Shown here: in pieces, positions 37,565 through 47,282 of the stretch
How the letters are laid out: every line of letters starts with the position of its first letter
Position numbering within the stretch: the stretch's first letter is position 1
DNA from: Sipunculus nudus
Lineage: Eukaryota; Annelida; Sipuncula; Golfingiida; Sipunculidae
Length of the DNA stretch: 64,000 nt
Assembly: GCA_026874595.1 (NCBI GenBank)
Contig: CM049318.1
Location: forward strand, 6,525,741-6,589,740
Reading direction: 5' to 3'
Notes under the pieces: model-generated
Seen by the model: only the letters and a program-made list of their open reading frames with translations
Databases searched by the model: none
Told to the model about the DNA's origin: nothing
Program-made: the position numbers and the translations under genes

Positions 37565-37915
37565 AAATGTTCTAGGCATATTGATGCATAGGTCTGTATG
37601 AGCAATATGGTGTTCAATTTAGCAAAGAAAAGGTTCTTGGCATATTGAAGAACTTATAGGCATATTTATTATTGATGCACAGATTAAAAAAAGAGGTATA
37701 CAGTTCAGGACAGTAAAATTTGGGCATATTGGAGAAGTTCTAGGTATATTGATGCTCAGAACAAACTAGAAGGGGTTCTGAGAATAATGAAGATGTTCTT
37801 GGCATATTAATGAGGTCATGGGCATATTGAAAAACCTGTGGCCTTATGGGAATATTCATAATTGATGCACAGAAATATGAGCAGTGGTATCAAGTTCAGT
37901 ACAGAAAAGTTCTAG
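37565..37915. repeat. Decayed tandem repeat around GGCATATTGA
   Basis: Close variants of GGCATATTGA, often preceded by GTTCTAG or GTTCTTG and followed by TGCACAG, occur about seven times in 250 bp (near 37576, 37638, 37660, 37723, 37742, 37800 and 37821). Spacing is irregular, so this is an eroded tandem array rather than a fresh one. Confidence 0.6.
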
Positions 37916-40900
37916 GGGATGGAATCCACTTCAGGGATTCCCTAACACAATGAAACAGTTGTGATGTCAATGTCACAGGCTCTCAAGTATTGATTCCTTT
38001 GGGAAATTGTATCTGAAGAAATTCCAAGCTAGCTGAAGCATTTTCATGACCAAAAGCATTTCCATTTGTTGGTACTCACTGGTATTAAAGGAGGATTAAT
38101 TGTATTATTGGGTTTGGTGAAATTTTTTTTCTTCTTTTCCCTCCTGCATATTCATGATCTTTTACTCCCTTATTAAATTTCCTTCTTTAATTTGCATTTC
38201 CTGTTGTTTGTAGAAAAGGAGAGTGTTTTCAGATTACAGTCAAGCTATGTAATTATAGTAATTTGTTGTTAATTGAACAAGTATCACCAGTTTTGTGTTT
38301 TCTGTGCAAGTTGTTTGATGTTTTCTTTAACGATTATTGCATGTGTAACAGAGCCCACAGGACATGAAAGTTGAGATTGAGTTATCTGACACTGCTAGGA
38401 ACTAGTGTTTGAGAGGTTCTTTTTATAATGATAATTGTTTGATGGCCTTTCACAAAGCAATGGATTAACATGAATAATAATTGTTAATTGTTGTCATCAC
38501 AGAAAGTCATTTATGTTTCTCAGGGTTACATAAGTGAAGCAAAATTGCCATCATTTAATGGGAATGACAGTCATAACAATTACAATATTAAGAATATTAT
38601 GTGATGTCCTTGTTAGGTCAGTGTAATCACAAACATTTTATAGGATTCTTAATTAGTTTCCTTAAATTAATTAGCCTAGAAAGTTTGTTTCCCCCCAAAA
38701 AAATAGATCTGTTTAATTTCATCACTGATTCCTCTATGGATATTTAAATCATGTTTTGAATGTCCTGAAGATGTGACATGCCTTTTAGGCAAGTTTCAAC
38801 TGGGTTTTTCTTGGTGGTGAAATGAGAAATCGGATAAGTCCGAAACAGGATATGAGTTCTAATGAAGGCCTACATAATAAAACTTCATGTTTATTTAGTC
38901 ATCAACAAGGCCTACCAGTATATTACCCATTCTTACATAGGGATACATAAGATCTAGTGATTTTGTCTGGAAAAGGTTTTCCATTGGCAAATTAAAAAAC
39001 CCAGGCCAGTTTGTCAGTTGGCCAAGCTGGATACTCAGGCGGAGCTTTTGATAGTTGGCAGTGCAGTATAACCTGTATCATGTCAAATTCTTAACAGTTT
39101 ATATAAAATATGGAAAATTACCCCCTTAAGACACCTTTAACATCATCCTGGACACTTCAAGAACAAAAAAATGCATTTTGAAAGTGGTCTCTGTGATATT
39201 TGAAATCAAAAGTGTTGAAAAAAGGTTCTACAAATCCCATCAATCCTTGCTCAGGGTGAATACATATCACAAAAAAATTCCACTACTGAGTTCTTTTTTT
39301 TTCTGTTGTTGGAAGATCTCAGTTATGTTTTGTAGTTCATGTGTAAAGCTTTGAAAAGCATGATTAATGCACAGGAAGGGTTCTTTTTGATGTTTTGCGC
39401 TGGTTTGAAAGTTTGTTCCAGCACCTTTCTGCAAAACAATATCCAGCCAATTTGAAAAACAGTGGTTAAATCATTCCTTTGAGAGTGCCTTCAGCTGGGG
39501 TTTTGTGTTTTCCTTCATGCATGATTAAACTGCAAAGAGCAACTTTTTCACACGGGTGTGTAATTGATCACATAACAATGTTGGAGGTCTAAATTTTCCT
39601 TGAAGCAGCAGTTCAGTGTCACCAGATGAAAGTTGGGCATCCTCATTGTGAGGTTATCCTATTGGTACGGAGGCCTGTTAATAGATGAGGAGGCAGGCAA
39701 GTTTGCACAAGAGTCTCCATCAGCTCCCGTGATTGCTAAGGGTTTTATCTGGCTGCAGCCTGTAAGTGCTTTCCTTCCCAGAGTTCCCTAGTAGAACCTG
39801 TCCCTGCGTGTGGGGTGTTTCCTTCTCAGTATCTTTGTTCATTTCTTGAAAGATTAGTAGCTAAGAAGAATGAGCAGATAACAGATGCATAAATTCACAA
39901 ATTATGTGAGAATATTTATCAGTAAAGTTGCTCAATAAGGTTGTGTTTATTGCCTGCCATATTGATTAGGTAATTTTTCAGGTGGATTTGTAATAGAATA
40001 GTTCAAAATGCTGCTCATGATAGAATTGAGTCTATGCGATAAAATTGCCGGAAGAAGGCAGGAAATGTATCAAGTGCAAAGCTTTGACTGTTGGACTTGT
40101 CACTGTAAAATATGAGAAAGATGAAAGTGAATCATTGAATCCATCAAGTTGGAAAGGCTGGAGCCATTTGTTAAGTAATGTAATTTAAAACCACTGGCGT
40201 CAGTAAATTGGTTTTCACAGATCACTCTATCTTACTGTCTAGCTTACGCCGACAATATTTTCATCTCGTATAAATGCTGTGAAAAAAAGGGAATTCAGAG
40301 ACTTCTTGTCTGGTGATGCAGCCCCAGAGGAGTATCAAGGTATTTCAGTTTGAACTACTTACTTCTTCCATAACTGCTCAGGAGAACCTAGCAAGATATC
40401 AGTCAAGCAGAGTATATAGCAGCAGAGTTAGTGAACTACAAAAGAAAGTGACCGAGAGTTTTAATTTTTATTTTGCTTTTAGGAATTTTTTGTTACGTAG
40501 CAAATGACTAAAACCACCTTTTTTCAAGTGTAAATGGTCTGCAAAGGAATAGCTGAATTTTTCCATTTAGCTAAATCGGGAAAAACAGGTAAATGCTAAT
40601 TGCATATTGTATCGTAAAAGATCATGGTATTGATAATTAAGACACATGTAATAATAACATGATTAAATATAAGGTTATAATGAGTTCAATTTTTATTGAA
40701 ACTGTGTGCCATCAGTGTTTAATCTTTAAAAGGACAAGTATAAGAAATTAGATATTAAATAAAACACAAGTATGAGATTATGGTTTTATGGTTCTGAAAA
40801 ATATGCTGTGAAATAATTATCAAAATAATTTAATCTTTCAGCCCATAAGGCTGTTATTTTGTCAGTGCCAAAACTGATGGTCTGCCAGGATTTGGAGTGA

Positions 40901-41597
40901 CACCTGTAAGTATTACATTACAGAGGAAGCACAGGCAAATCATGGACAGGCAGTTTTTTATACCCTTTTAAGATGAAGTGAAAACCAAGGCAGCTCATTT
41001 ATTTGGATCATTGGTATTTAGTATCAGCTTTGCAAGTAAGAAGCCACTTTGTAGAAATCTGCTTTTTAATCATGTTCAAATAATAGCCGAAAGTTTAAGC
41101 CTGATGAAGGATTAACACCAATGAAATATGGCCGCAGGAACCTGGAGAGGCAGCTTTCTTTCTATTTTTCTGACTTAATTGGCTTACCTTCGTTAGTGTG
41201 GAGATTCCATCTGGTGTCAACTACTCATTAGCCCAGCGGTCACAGGCTTTATACTTTGGAAATGGGTTAATAGCCATTATCACTGATTAAATACCTGGTT
41301 CAATTCCAAAATTTCCTTTTAAATTTAATTAAAGAAATTTAAATGCATTTTTGAAACCTGTGTCTTAATTGAACTAAATGGAGGATTATAGTAGAAATAC
41401 AGGATATCCCCTGAGCTAAAATGTTGAATTTTTTATGAAAACACTTAACATCAGTAGTGACTCGTGATACAACAAACTAGTGTAAACTTGCTACAATGAA
41501 CCTGCCTAGGCCTTAGTGAGCATTGAACAAATATAATTATCTTCATGCCGAGTGACTAAGTATTCTTTAAGTTCAGGCACCAATGTCTTGGTTTTAG
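37916..41597. other. Long non-coding stretch, no gene supported
   Basis: No convincing exon was found. A high-complexity island lies at about 39480 to 39800 with TAATTGATCA and AACAATG motifs. An ATG frame on the - strand at 37511 to 37275 (78 codons) has a neat start context but no splice evidence and a length explicable by chance. Confidence 0.42.
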
Positions 41598-41648
41598 AGG
41601 TATCACAAAAAGGATTCTGGTTCCTCCTCTGTTAAGTATGACGGTCAG
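41598..41648 (+). CDS. Candidate small cassette exon, 51 nt, phase 0 to phase 0
   Basis: Unrecognised. A clear acceptor (tgtcttggttttag) precedes it and a donor (CAG then gtaatg) follows. The open frame gives 17 residues, RYHKKDSGSSSVKYDGQ, rich in Lys, Ser and Gly, typical of a surface loop or linker inserted by alternative splicing. Both phases are 0, matching the phase of the candidate first exons at 5402 and 23257, so it could join them directly. Its small size means it could still be coincidence. Confidence 0.28.
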
Positions 41649-41924
41649 GTAATGCTTGTAACGAGAAGCGCAGGTAGGTGATTTCATGCTGAACGTTGAT
41701 TAGAAGTCTGTCTATGGACAATCCTTGGATTATTGAAACCAGTAACAGTTGACTAGGTTCTTGCTCAGTGTTCATTCATCCAGCAGGTAATGAATCAAAT
41801 ATCCATCTAATGGTGATTTGTCAATGATTTCCGAGGCCATAACCACTAGCCTGTTATTGACAGCAGGTTTACAATTATTGATTTTTACTCTTTAAGCTAG
41901 GGATAACAACTAAACTTCTTGCAG

Positions 41925-42077
41925 AGATTGTTCTCTTACACATCAGCAAAGAGCAGTGTGTTTCTATGTTGGATTGCACTAAGCTTCGCCTGACATTGAT
42001 TCAAAAGAAACTAAAAATGGAGGGTTATAAAGCTGTACCAGTGCTGCGCTTGATTACTTCCTGTGAGAGCCAGACAG
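41925..42077 (+). CDS. Candidate internal exon, 153 nt, phase 1 to phase 1
   Basis: Unrecognised. It is preceded by an acceptor (aacttcttgcag with a CTAAC-like branch sequence just upstream) and followed by ACAG then gtatca. Only one frame is open, with 50 full codons. It starts IVLLHISKEQCVSMLDC, has a basic LIQKKLKMEGYK stretch and ends ITSCESQT. Four cysteines are spread along the peptide. The length is a multiple of three with phase 1 on both sides. An ATG inside (AAAATGG at 42017) could also make this a first exon. The phase differs from that of its neighbours at 41598 and 47010, so it need not belong to the same transcript. Confidence 0.33.
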
Positions 42078-43722
42078 GTATCAGTTTTCATCACCATATG
42101 TGACTCTTTTATCGTTCTCGTTGTCTTTAAGGCCTCTGTCACAACATATGGCAGTAGTTGTGGTTTAACCCATCTGTTTGGTACAGTGAAGAGACATCAG
42201 GGAGAAAGCTTTTTGACATAATTGCTGTCACTGTCTGGACTTCATGTGTATTCACCATAATGATTGGGATAAAACTCAGTACAGATTCTTTCACCCAAGG
42301 ATTTGACGCTTCATTTCTCAGGGGATCTATTAATTATATGGATTTCTAATCTCTTTGAGGTGAATTGGCTGCAACCTAGTGGAGTAAATAATCAGTTTTG
42401 TGTTTGAAAGAAAGAATTTGTAAGGTTGGTTGTTTTTAAACTTTTACCTTTTTTTTGGTGGGCCTCATTCAACCTTTCATGGGAGTTTTTGCTGGGTGAA
42501 AGGTGCCTGGTGAAGAGAGGTTGCTCTTTTTATATAAATGGCTTTATGTTTAAGTATACATGATAAAGTCAGCTTGTTCCTTCTTATATCTTGAAGCCAT
42601 ATGTCAAGAGTGCAAAACATTTTATAGTTTGGTTGAAAGCACTCCAACAGTAATCATAGAATGTGCTTGATGTTCCTGAGTCAGGAGTAACATCAGTGAC
42701 TCCCACTCTAACATGATCTTGTCTGTTCCAGCTCTGGTTGATGCAAGTTTCTTCATCTGAAATCATCACAGAAAACATAGTCTCCGCTTGGATATCTGGA
42801 GGATAATTTTCCCAGTCGGTCTGCTTTGAAATTGCCTTATTAGTTATGTTATTATTTACCATTACCATTCGTATTTTTAAGATAAGCCCCAATTTTAAAT
42901 TTCACATAGCTTGTATACCATTATGTCTCCGAGAACATTAAATAATTTAGACTTGAAAATTTTTTTTCAGCAGTCGTGCATTGACAGGGTTCAGCTTTAT
43001 GGTTTAGGGGTTAATTAGCACTTCGGTCTTTAGGGACAGATGGAAGCAGTTTACCATAGGCAGTTCAACAGTAAAATGAGATTTCAGTTACGACCTTTCC
43101 TGCCACATTATTTCATATGTTGAATTGGATGTATGAATATAGAGCCCTAATGAGCGTAATGGAACACTTCTTCTATTCAGCATCCACTGTACATAACATG
43201 AACTGCTCTCATTAGAGGCTCTTGTGGTGCACCATGCATCATGGGGATCCTGGCTGGCTCTTTATACTTGAATTAATTAAAGGTAAATATTCACCTTTCT
43301 GGTACTATATATTTAATACTTCTCAAACATGTTGTTTCAGTGACCAAGCATCTGTGAAAAAATGGTAATGTAACTTTGTAAGATAAAAAAATCATGATAA
43401 ATCCACACTATTCTGGTTTCACCCTTGTAGCATTAAAGGAAATTTGCAACCACTGCTTTTCACTTAATCCACTTAGTCTCTGTTGGCCTGTATACAATGT
43501 CCGGTCATCCAGAAAGTCCAAGCAGAGACTATTGTGTTCCCCCTGCGTTATTGATTTCCTAGAAATTAAAGCCTACAGCATATGAGCTGGTTACTGCAGG
43601 ATCAAGTTACTGTCTTCCCTCAGCTACACTGTCATCATAGTATCATGCCTGTGTTTACAATACTGTCAATTATTATACAGCTAAAGTGAATTACCCTAAC
43701 TTATGAACAACAGTTTCCTCAG
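42078..43722. other. Mostly non-coding, with a - strand open frame
   Basis: Apart from the - strand frame at 42868 to 42584 listed separately, no exon is supported. A segment at about 43140 to 43270 contains several TAATGAG/CTCATTA homeodomain-type motifs and may be regulatory, which is inference only. Confidence 0.4.
42584..42868 (-). CDS. Open frame of 94 codons, unknown
   Basis: Unrecognised. From ATG to TAA the - strand frame reads a hydrophilic peptide with a SKQTDWENYPPDIQAE segment, then SDEETCINQSWNRQD and TPDSGTSSTFYDYCW. It has three cysteines and two N-glycosylation-type sequons (NQS, NQT). The codons look ordinary for a protein, and the + strand frames over the same bases are closed. 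A possible acceptor (tttcaaagcag) lies inside its first third, so it could be a terminal exon. No signal peptide, domain or donor was found. About five frames of roughly this length are expected by chance in the window, so confidence stays low. Confidence 0.2.
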   Translation of the reverse strand: MVMVNNNITNKAISKQTDWENYPPDIQAETMFSVMISDEETCINQSWNRQDHVRVGVTDVTPDSGTSSTFYDYCWSAFNQTIKCFALLTYGFKI

Positions 43723-43786
43723 GTTTCCAGCAAATTGAAATTTCTTAATGACACTGGTCTCTTGAAAACATTTATTAATATGCCTG
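43723..43786 (+). CDS. Weak candidate exon, 64 nt, phase 0 to phase 1
   Basis: Unrecognised. A very good acceptor (aacagtttcctcag then G) is followed by one open frame of 21 codons, VSSKLKFLNDTGLLK and so on to INMP, ending at CTG then gtgaga. The other two frames are closed. The phases are compatible with the phase-0 first-exon candidates upstream and with a phase-1 downstream exon. The call rests mainly on the acceptor. Confidence 0.2.
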
Positions 43787-44288
43787 GTGAGATATCTTGT
43801 CTAAATTCAAATGCAGACATTGAAATTATAATTGAAATTGTTATTTGTTATTGGTCATTTTATTATTTTTTTTTTAAATTATTTTATATGCAGGGTTCCC
43901 AGTCTGTTAATTTTTTTGGGTAAACTTGAAATATGGCCGATACTGGTTTTAAAATGTCACACCTAGAAGCGTTAAATAGTAAAAAAAATTCTTTTTATAT
44001 TATAAATGGTACTAAATAAATCCTGCTTGGTCACTCAGTATATATAAGCCCATTGAAAAAATCTTGTCTTTTTCATAACAATGATACAATCATACAAGAA
44101 TACAAACCATTTCAGGTTGGATTAATACAGTATGTGCATTACCTATATATCTTAACTTAGATTACAGGTCTTGTGCATTAATTTCCTCAGTCACTTAAAA
44201 GTTGAAACATCCTGGAAGGTTACTAGAATCTTTGTATATATCTAAAGGATTAAAGGTAATTTCCCAGTCACTTGCACCATTCTTGAAC

Positions 44289-44566
44289 AATATATATGTC
44301 AAGGCCCAGATTGCGATCTGGACGGATCTTAGATCTGTCCAGCCCAAATTGCGATCGCAGTTCAGGCCGGCCCAAACTGCGATCGCAATCCAGGCTGGCC
44401 AGATCTTAGATCCGTCCAGCCTAGATTGCGATCGCAGTTTAGTCCGGCCCAGACTGCGATCCTGTCTTTCTTGCTTCAGGATCGCAATCTGGACTGGACA
44501 GATCTAAGATCTGTCCAGTCAAGATTGCGATCCTAAACTTGACCAGCCCATATTGCGATCCATGCG
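44289..44566 (+). repeat. Left arm of the foldback element
   Basis: Repeats of GCGATC, GATCTTAGATC and TGCGATCGCA give a CpG-rich island inside AT-rich DNA. It pairs with the right arm along its length apart from small indels, one of them about 12 bases near the outer end (AAGGCCCAGATT). Confidence 0.9.
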
Positions 44567-46034
44567 ATCCAAATGTTTCAGCTTGTTAATTTATAGTTAC
44601 TTTAAAATTTAAAAAAAAAATAATATATGTCAAAATGTTAAAATTTTACTCAGACAAGTACTGATTAAATATGTCAATATGTTCCACTAATAATATTAAG
44701 ACTCGTGGCTGTATCAGCTGTCACAAGATTATGTAAATAATCAAAATCTGTATTGCTGGTTCCTCAATTTATGTTAATAAAATTAAACTTGCCCATCTCT
44801 AGTTATCTCCTTGTACAATTTATAGGGTGTTCTTATGCTTGAGTTATTTTTTATTCTTATAATGGTTTCATAGTTGAGATTGCTTTTAATTTTTTTTTTT
44901 ACATTTTTAAAAATAAAAATATTTATATATGATAAAAAAATCAGATCTTAGACAAGTTCTTTTTATGATTTCTGTAATGTTGATAATTGTCATAAGACTT
45001 TTGCTATGTGCTTAGATTGATGTGAAAGTAGTCCAAAGTGAATATAATTATTTATGTTTAAATATAAATTAAAGCCATAAAACCAGGTACTTATGATCAT
45101 TATGATCATACTTATGATCAATTTGTGAAATTAGTAAATTCTGGATTCTCAAGAACTTTGTTTTGCTGAAACTGAATAAATACCAGACATGATAAGAATA
45201 CTTTGCAAATATATTTGAATGTGAATATGAATATATGTACTCCATAATTTCATGCATAAAAATAGGAAAAAAGGTATAAATGAAAGTATTTGAATACAAA
45301 TGCAAATACTTTCAAAATGTAATCATGAATGTATTCATGAATATTCTATAATATTATTTTAATAATCATTTATTTTGATTATATTATTAAAAGATCTTTT
45401 CATATGATGCTGTTATTATTTTTAATTTAAATTATATTTGACACAATATTTGTTTTTAATTTATAATAAATAGTTATATTATTTAAGTTTTATTCTTGGG
45501 TAGGAATAACCAGTAATTATTAAATAAAAGTTCTCATTTGTAAAAATCAGAATTACCATGACTGATAATGGACAGGATTTTTTTCAAAAAATTCTACTGC
45601 AATGTAGATAAGTTATATGGCCAAGTCAAAACCTATGTAAAAACAGCACACCATTTCCAACTATATATAATATAAATGACATCAATCCTCTTCCTTGTCT
45701 CCAAGGATATTATCATAATCTTACATAACTTTAGTTAAACACCATCAGCTCATAATACAGCTTATATTACAAACACAAAACCTGCAATTGCCTACCTCTT
45801 CTTCCAAATCATATTTTGTGAGCATATAAAACCCACGGGTTCCTTGTTACCTTTTTTCAACAACCATGCAATACTAAATGAGTTGGTGAAAAATCCCATG
45901 TTTCACTCCTGTGATATGAAGGAGTGAAAATTGTCTTTCTGTATTATAATTGTATTTATTATGGGAAAATGGTACAATGCAATACCAAATGAGTTGGTAA
46001 AACAACCAATGTTTCACTCATGAGATCGTAAAAG

Positions 46035-46287
46035 CATGGATCGCAATATGGGCTGGTCAAGTTTAGGATCGCAATCTTGACTGGACAGATCCAGTCCTGA
46101 TTGCGATCCTGAAGCAAGAAAGACAGGATCGCAGTCTGGGCCTGACTAAACTGCGATCGCAATCTAGGCTGGACGGATCTAAGATCTGGCCAGCCTAGAT
46201 TGCGATCGCAGTTTGGGCCGGCCTGAACTGCGATCGCAATTTGGGCTGGACAGATCCAAGATCCGTCCAGATCGCGACATATATATT
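46035..46287 (-). repeat. Right arm of the foldback element
   Basis: Reverse complement of the left arm, slightly shorter because the segment around 46085 lacks one GATCTAAGATC block. Immediately inside it, a 55-bp phrase (45971 to 46026, containing CCAAATGAGTTGGT) duplicates one at 45861 to 45915, a direct repeat belonging to the element's interior. Confidence 0.9.
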
Positions 46288-46826
46288 AGCCAACAGGATT
46301 TTACCTTGGTGAATTTGGTGATCTTTGGCTCTGGTTTGAATCCCAGTTAGGAAAATTGTTGATTATCTTTAATAGACTACCAAGCTTAAGATATCTGACA
46401 CTTCTCTGTACATGGATATTCACTACATTATATCCACACAGTGACTGCTGGGAGCGGTAACTGTAACACTTTTGTATGCACTTATTGATTACGGTAACTT
46501 GTAATGGCATAAACAGGATGTGCTTATCAAGCAGGGTATAATTATTGAACTTCTCTGCCACACGCTGTCCTTGCCTCTGTGTCTCCTGAGACAGGAACCC
46601 TGGCTTGACCTGTCAGAATGGTCAATATCCAGCAACTGCTGCAACCACTGGTAACGGTTCTCACTCTGCTGCTGTTTGGTGATTTGTAAAGGACATCTGT
46701 GATGCACAGACTCAGTGACTTTGTCACTGGTTTCTTACCATGCTGTCGCTGGAGACTACTCAGATATTACCATAATTAGTTTTTCTGTAGTTTCCTATTT
46801 GTAGCTGTTCCTGATTAGCCAAGCTT
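46288..46826. other. Region with several overlapping open frames on the - strand
   Basis: Three - strand frames stay open together between about 46301 and 46727 (86, 72 and 61 codons). One ends at a plausible donor (CACCAAG then gtaaaa at 46304). Another contains a SENRYQWLQQLLDIDH stretch that looks protein-like. Having all three open suggests a GC-richer island rather than proof of coding, so none is called. GGTTTGAATCC at 46333 resembles a tRNA B box but has no tRNA around it. Confidence 0.35.
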
Positions 46827-46867
46827 AATTAGAAGTTGACACCTTTTGATTAGAAGTTGACACCATT
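46827..46867. repeat. Two-copy tandem repeat, 21-bp unit
   Basis: TTAGAAGTTGACACC occurs at 46829 and again 21 bases later, directly upstream of the TATA-like box at 46871. Confidence 0.8.
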
Positions 46868-46870
46868 GGA

Positions 46871-46877
46871 TATAAAA
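46871..46877 (+). promoter_or_regulatory. TATA box candidate
   Basis: TATAAAA lies 139 bases upstream of the candidate start codon at 47010, which would place a transcription start near 46900 and give a 5' UTR of about 110 bases. The AT-rich background makes chance matches common. Confidence 0.3.
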
Positions 46878-47009
46878 TCTCAAACTTTGTCACTTGCATT
46901 GCTTATGGTCACACTGGAAAGTATTTAAATATCAACAGAACTCTCATTATGCCGCAGAGTGTTTAAATTCATTCAGGATTTAACTGATTATCTGGATTTT
47001 ACCATTAAG

Positions 47010-47051
47010 ATGCCAAAAGTGACTCCTCTAGGACCGCCTGGTCCACACATG
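47010..47051 (+). CDS. Candidate alternative first coding exon (14 codons, phase 0)
   Basis: Unrecognised. ATG in ATTAAGATGCC opens MPKVTPLGPPGPHM. The final ATG codon abuts gtaagt, a consensus donor, leaving phase 0. Pro and Gly make up nearly half of the peptide, as in a flexible tail. A TATA box lies 139 bases upstream. Same strand and phase as the candidates at 5402 and 23257, so it could be a third alternative promoter of one gene whose common exons lie beyond the window. A 14-codon frame before a consensus donor can arise by chance, which limits confidence. Confidence 0.38.
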
Positions 47052-47238
47052 GTAAGTACAATTAGACATTGGTTCACTTATGTTCTGATGAATAATATGT
47101 TGGGGTCAGCTTAAGAATGCTGTCCAGAACAATCTTGATTTGAAAATTACCAAATGGTCTTGTGTATGTTGGTATTACATAAGGATTAATTTATATTATT
47201 AGCTCAGTTGACTATAAGTCATCTGAGCTATAGTTGTG

Positions 47239-47282
47239 GTCCGTTGTCCGTCCGTCTGTCCGTCCGTCCGTCCGTCCGTCCA
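47239..47282. repeat. CCGT tetranucleotide microsatellite
   Basis: GTCCGTTGTCCGTCCGTCTG leads into a run of CCGT units. It follows a short inverted phrase (CTCAGTTGACTATAAGTCAT with CTGAGCTATAG), so it may belong to a small dispersed element. A similar TCTG/TCCG run at 34317 to 34340 supports a family. Confidence 0.8.

Larger units (their letters stand above)
44289..46287. mobile_element. Foldback element with long inverted terminal repeats
   Basis: Two arms of about 278 bp (44289 to 44566) and 253 bp (46035 to 46287) are near-perfect reverse complements separated by about 1.47 kb of AT-rich filler. Both arms end outward with ATATATATGTC, and both carry internal sub-repeats built from the palindrome TGCGATCGCA alternating with GGCTGGACAGATC blocks, so each arm is itself repetitive and rich in CpG. 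There is no transposase frame inside. The architecture matches foldback-type DNA elements (FB and Galileo of insects are known examples), non-autonomous here. A target-site duplication cannot be told apart from the AT flanks. The left arm has a 12-base insertion close to its end. Confidence 0.85.

Noticed and set aside
40571-40588. 18-nt microexon candidate (LNREKQ) with good splice flanks
   Set aside because: A second 18-nt pair with equally good flanks occurs near 41771, showing that such pairs arise by chance here.
41228-41310. A-box (TAGCCCAGCGG) and B-box (GGTTCAATTCC) suggesting a tRNA or tRNA-derived SINE
   Set aside because: The boxes match well but are 72 bases apart, the T stem pairs at only three positions, and no acceptor stem forms.
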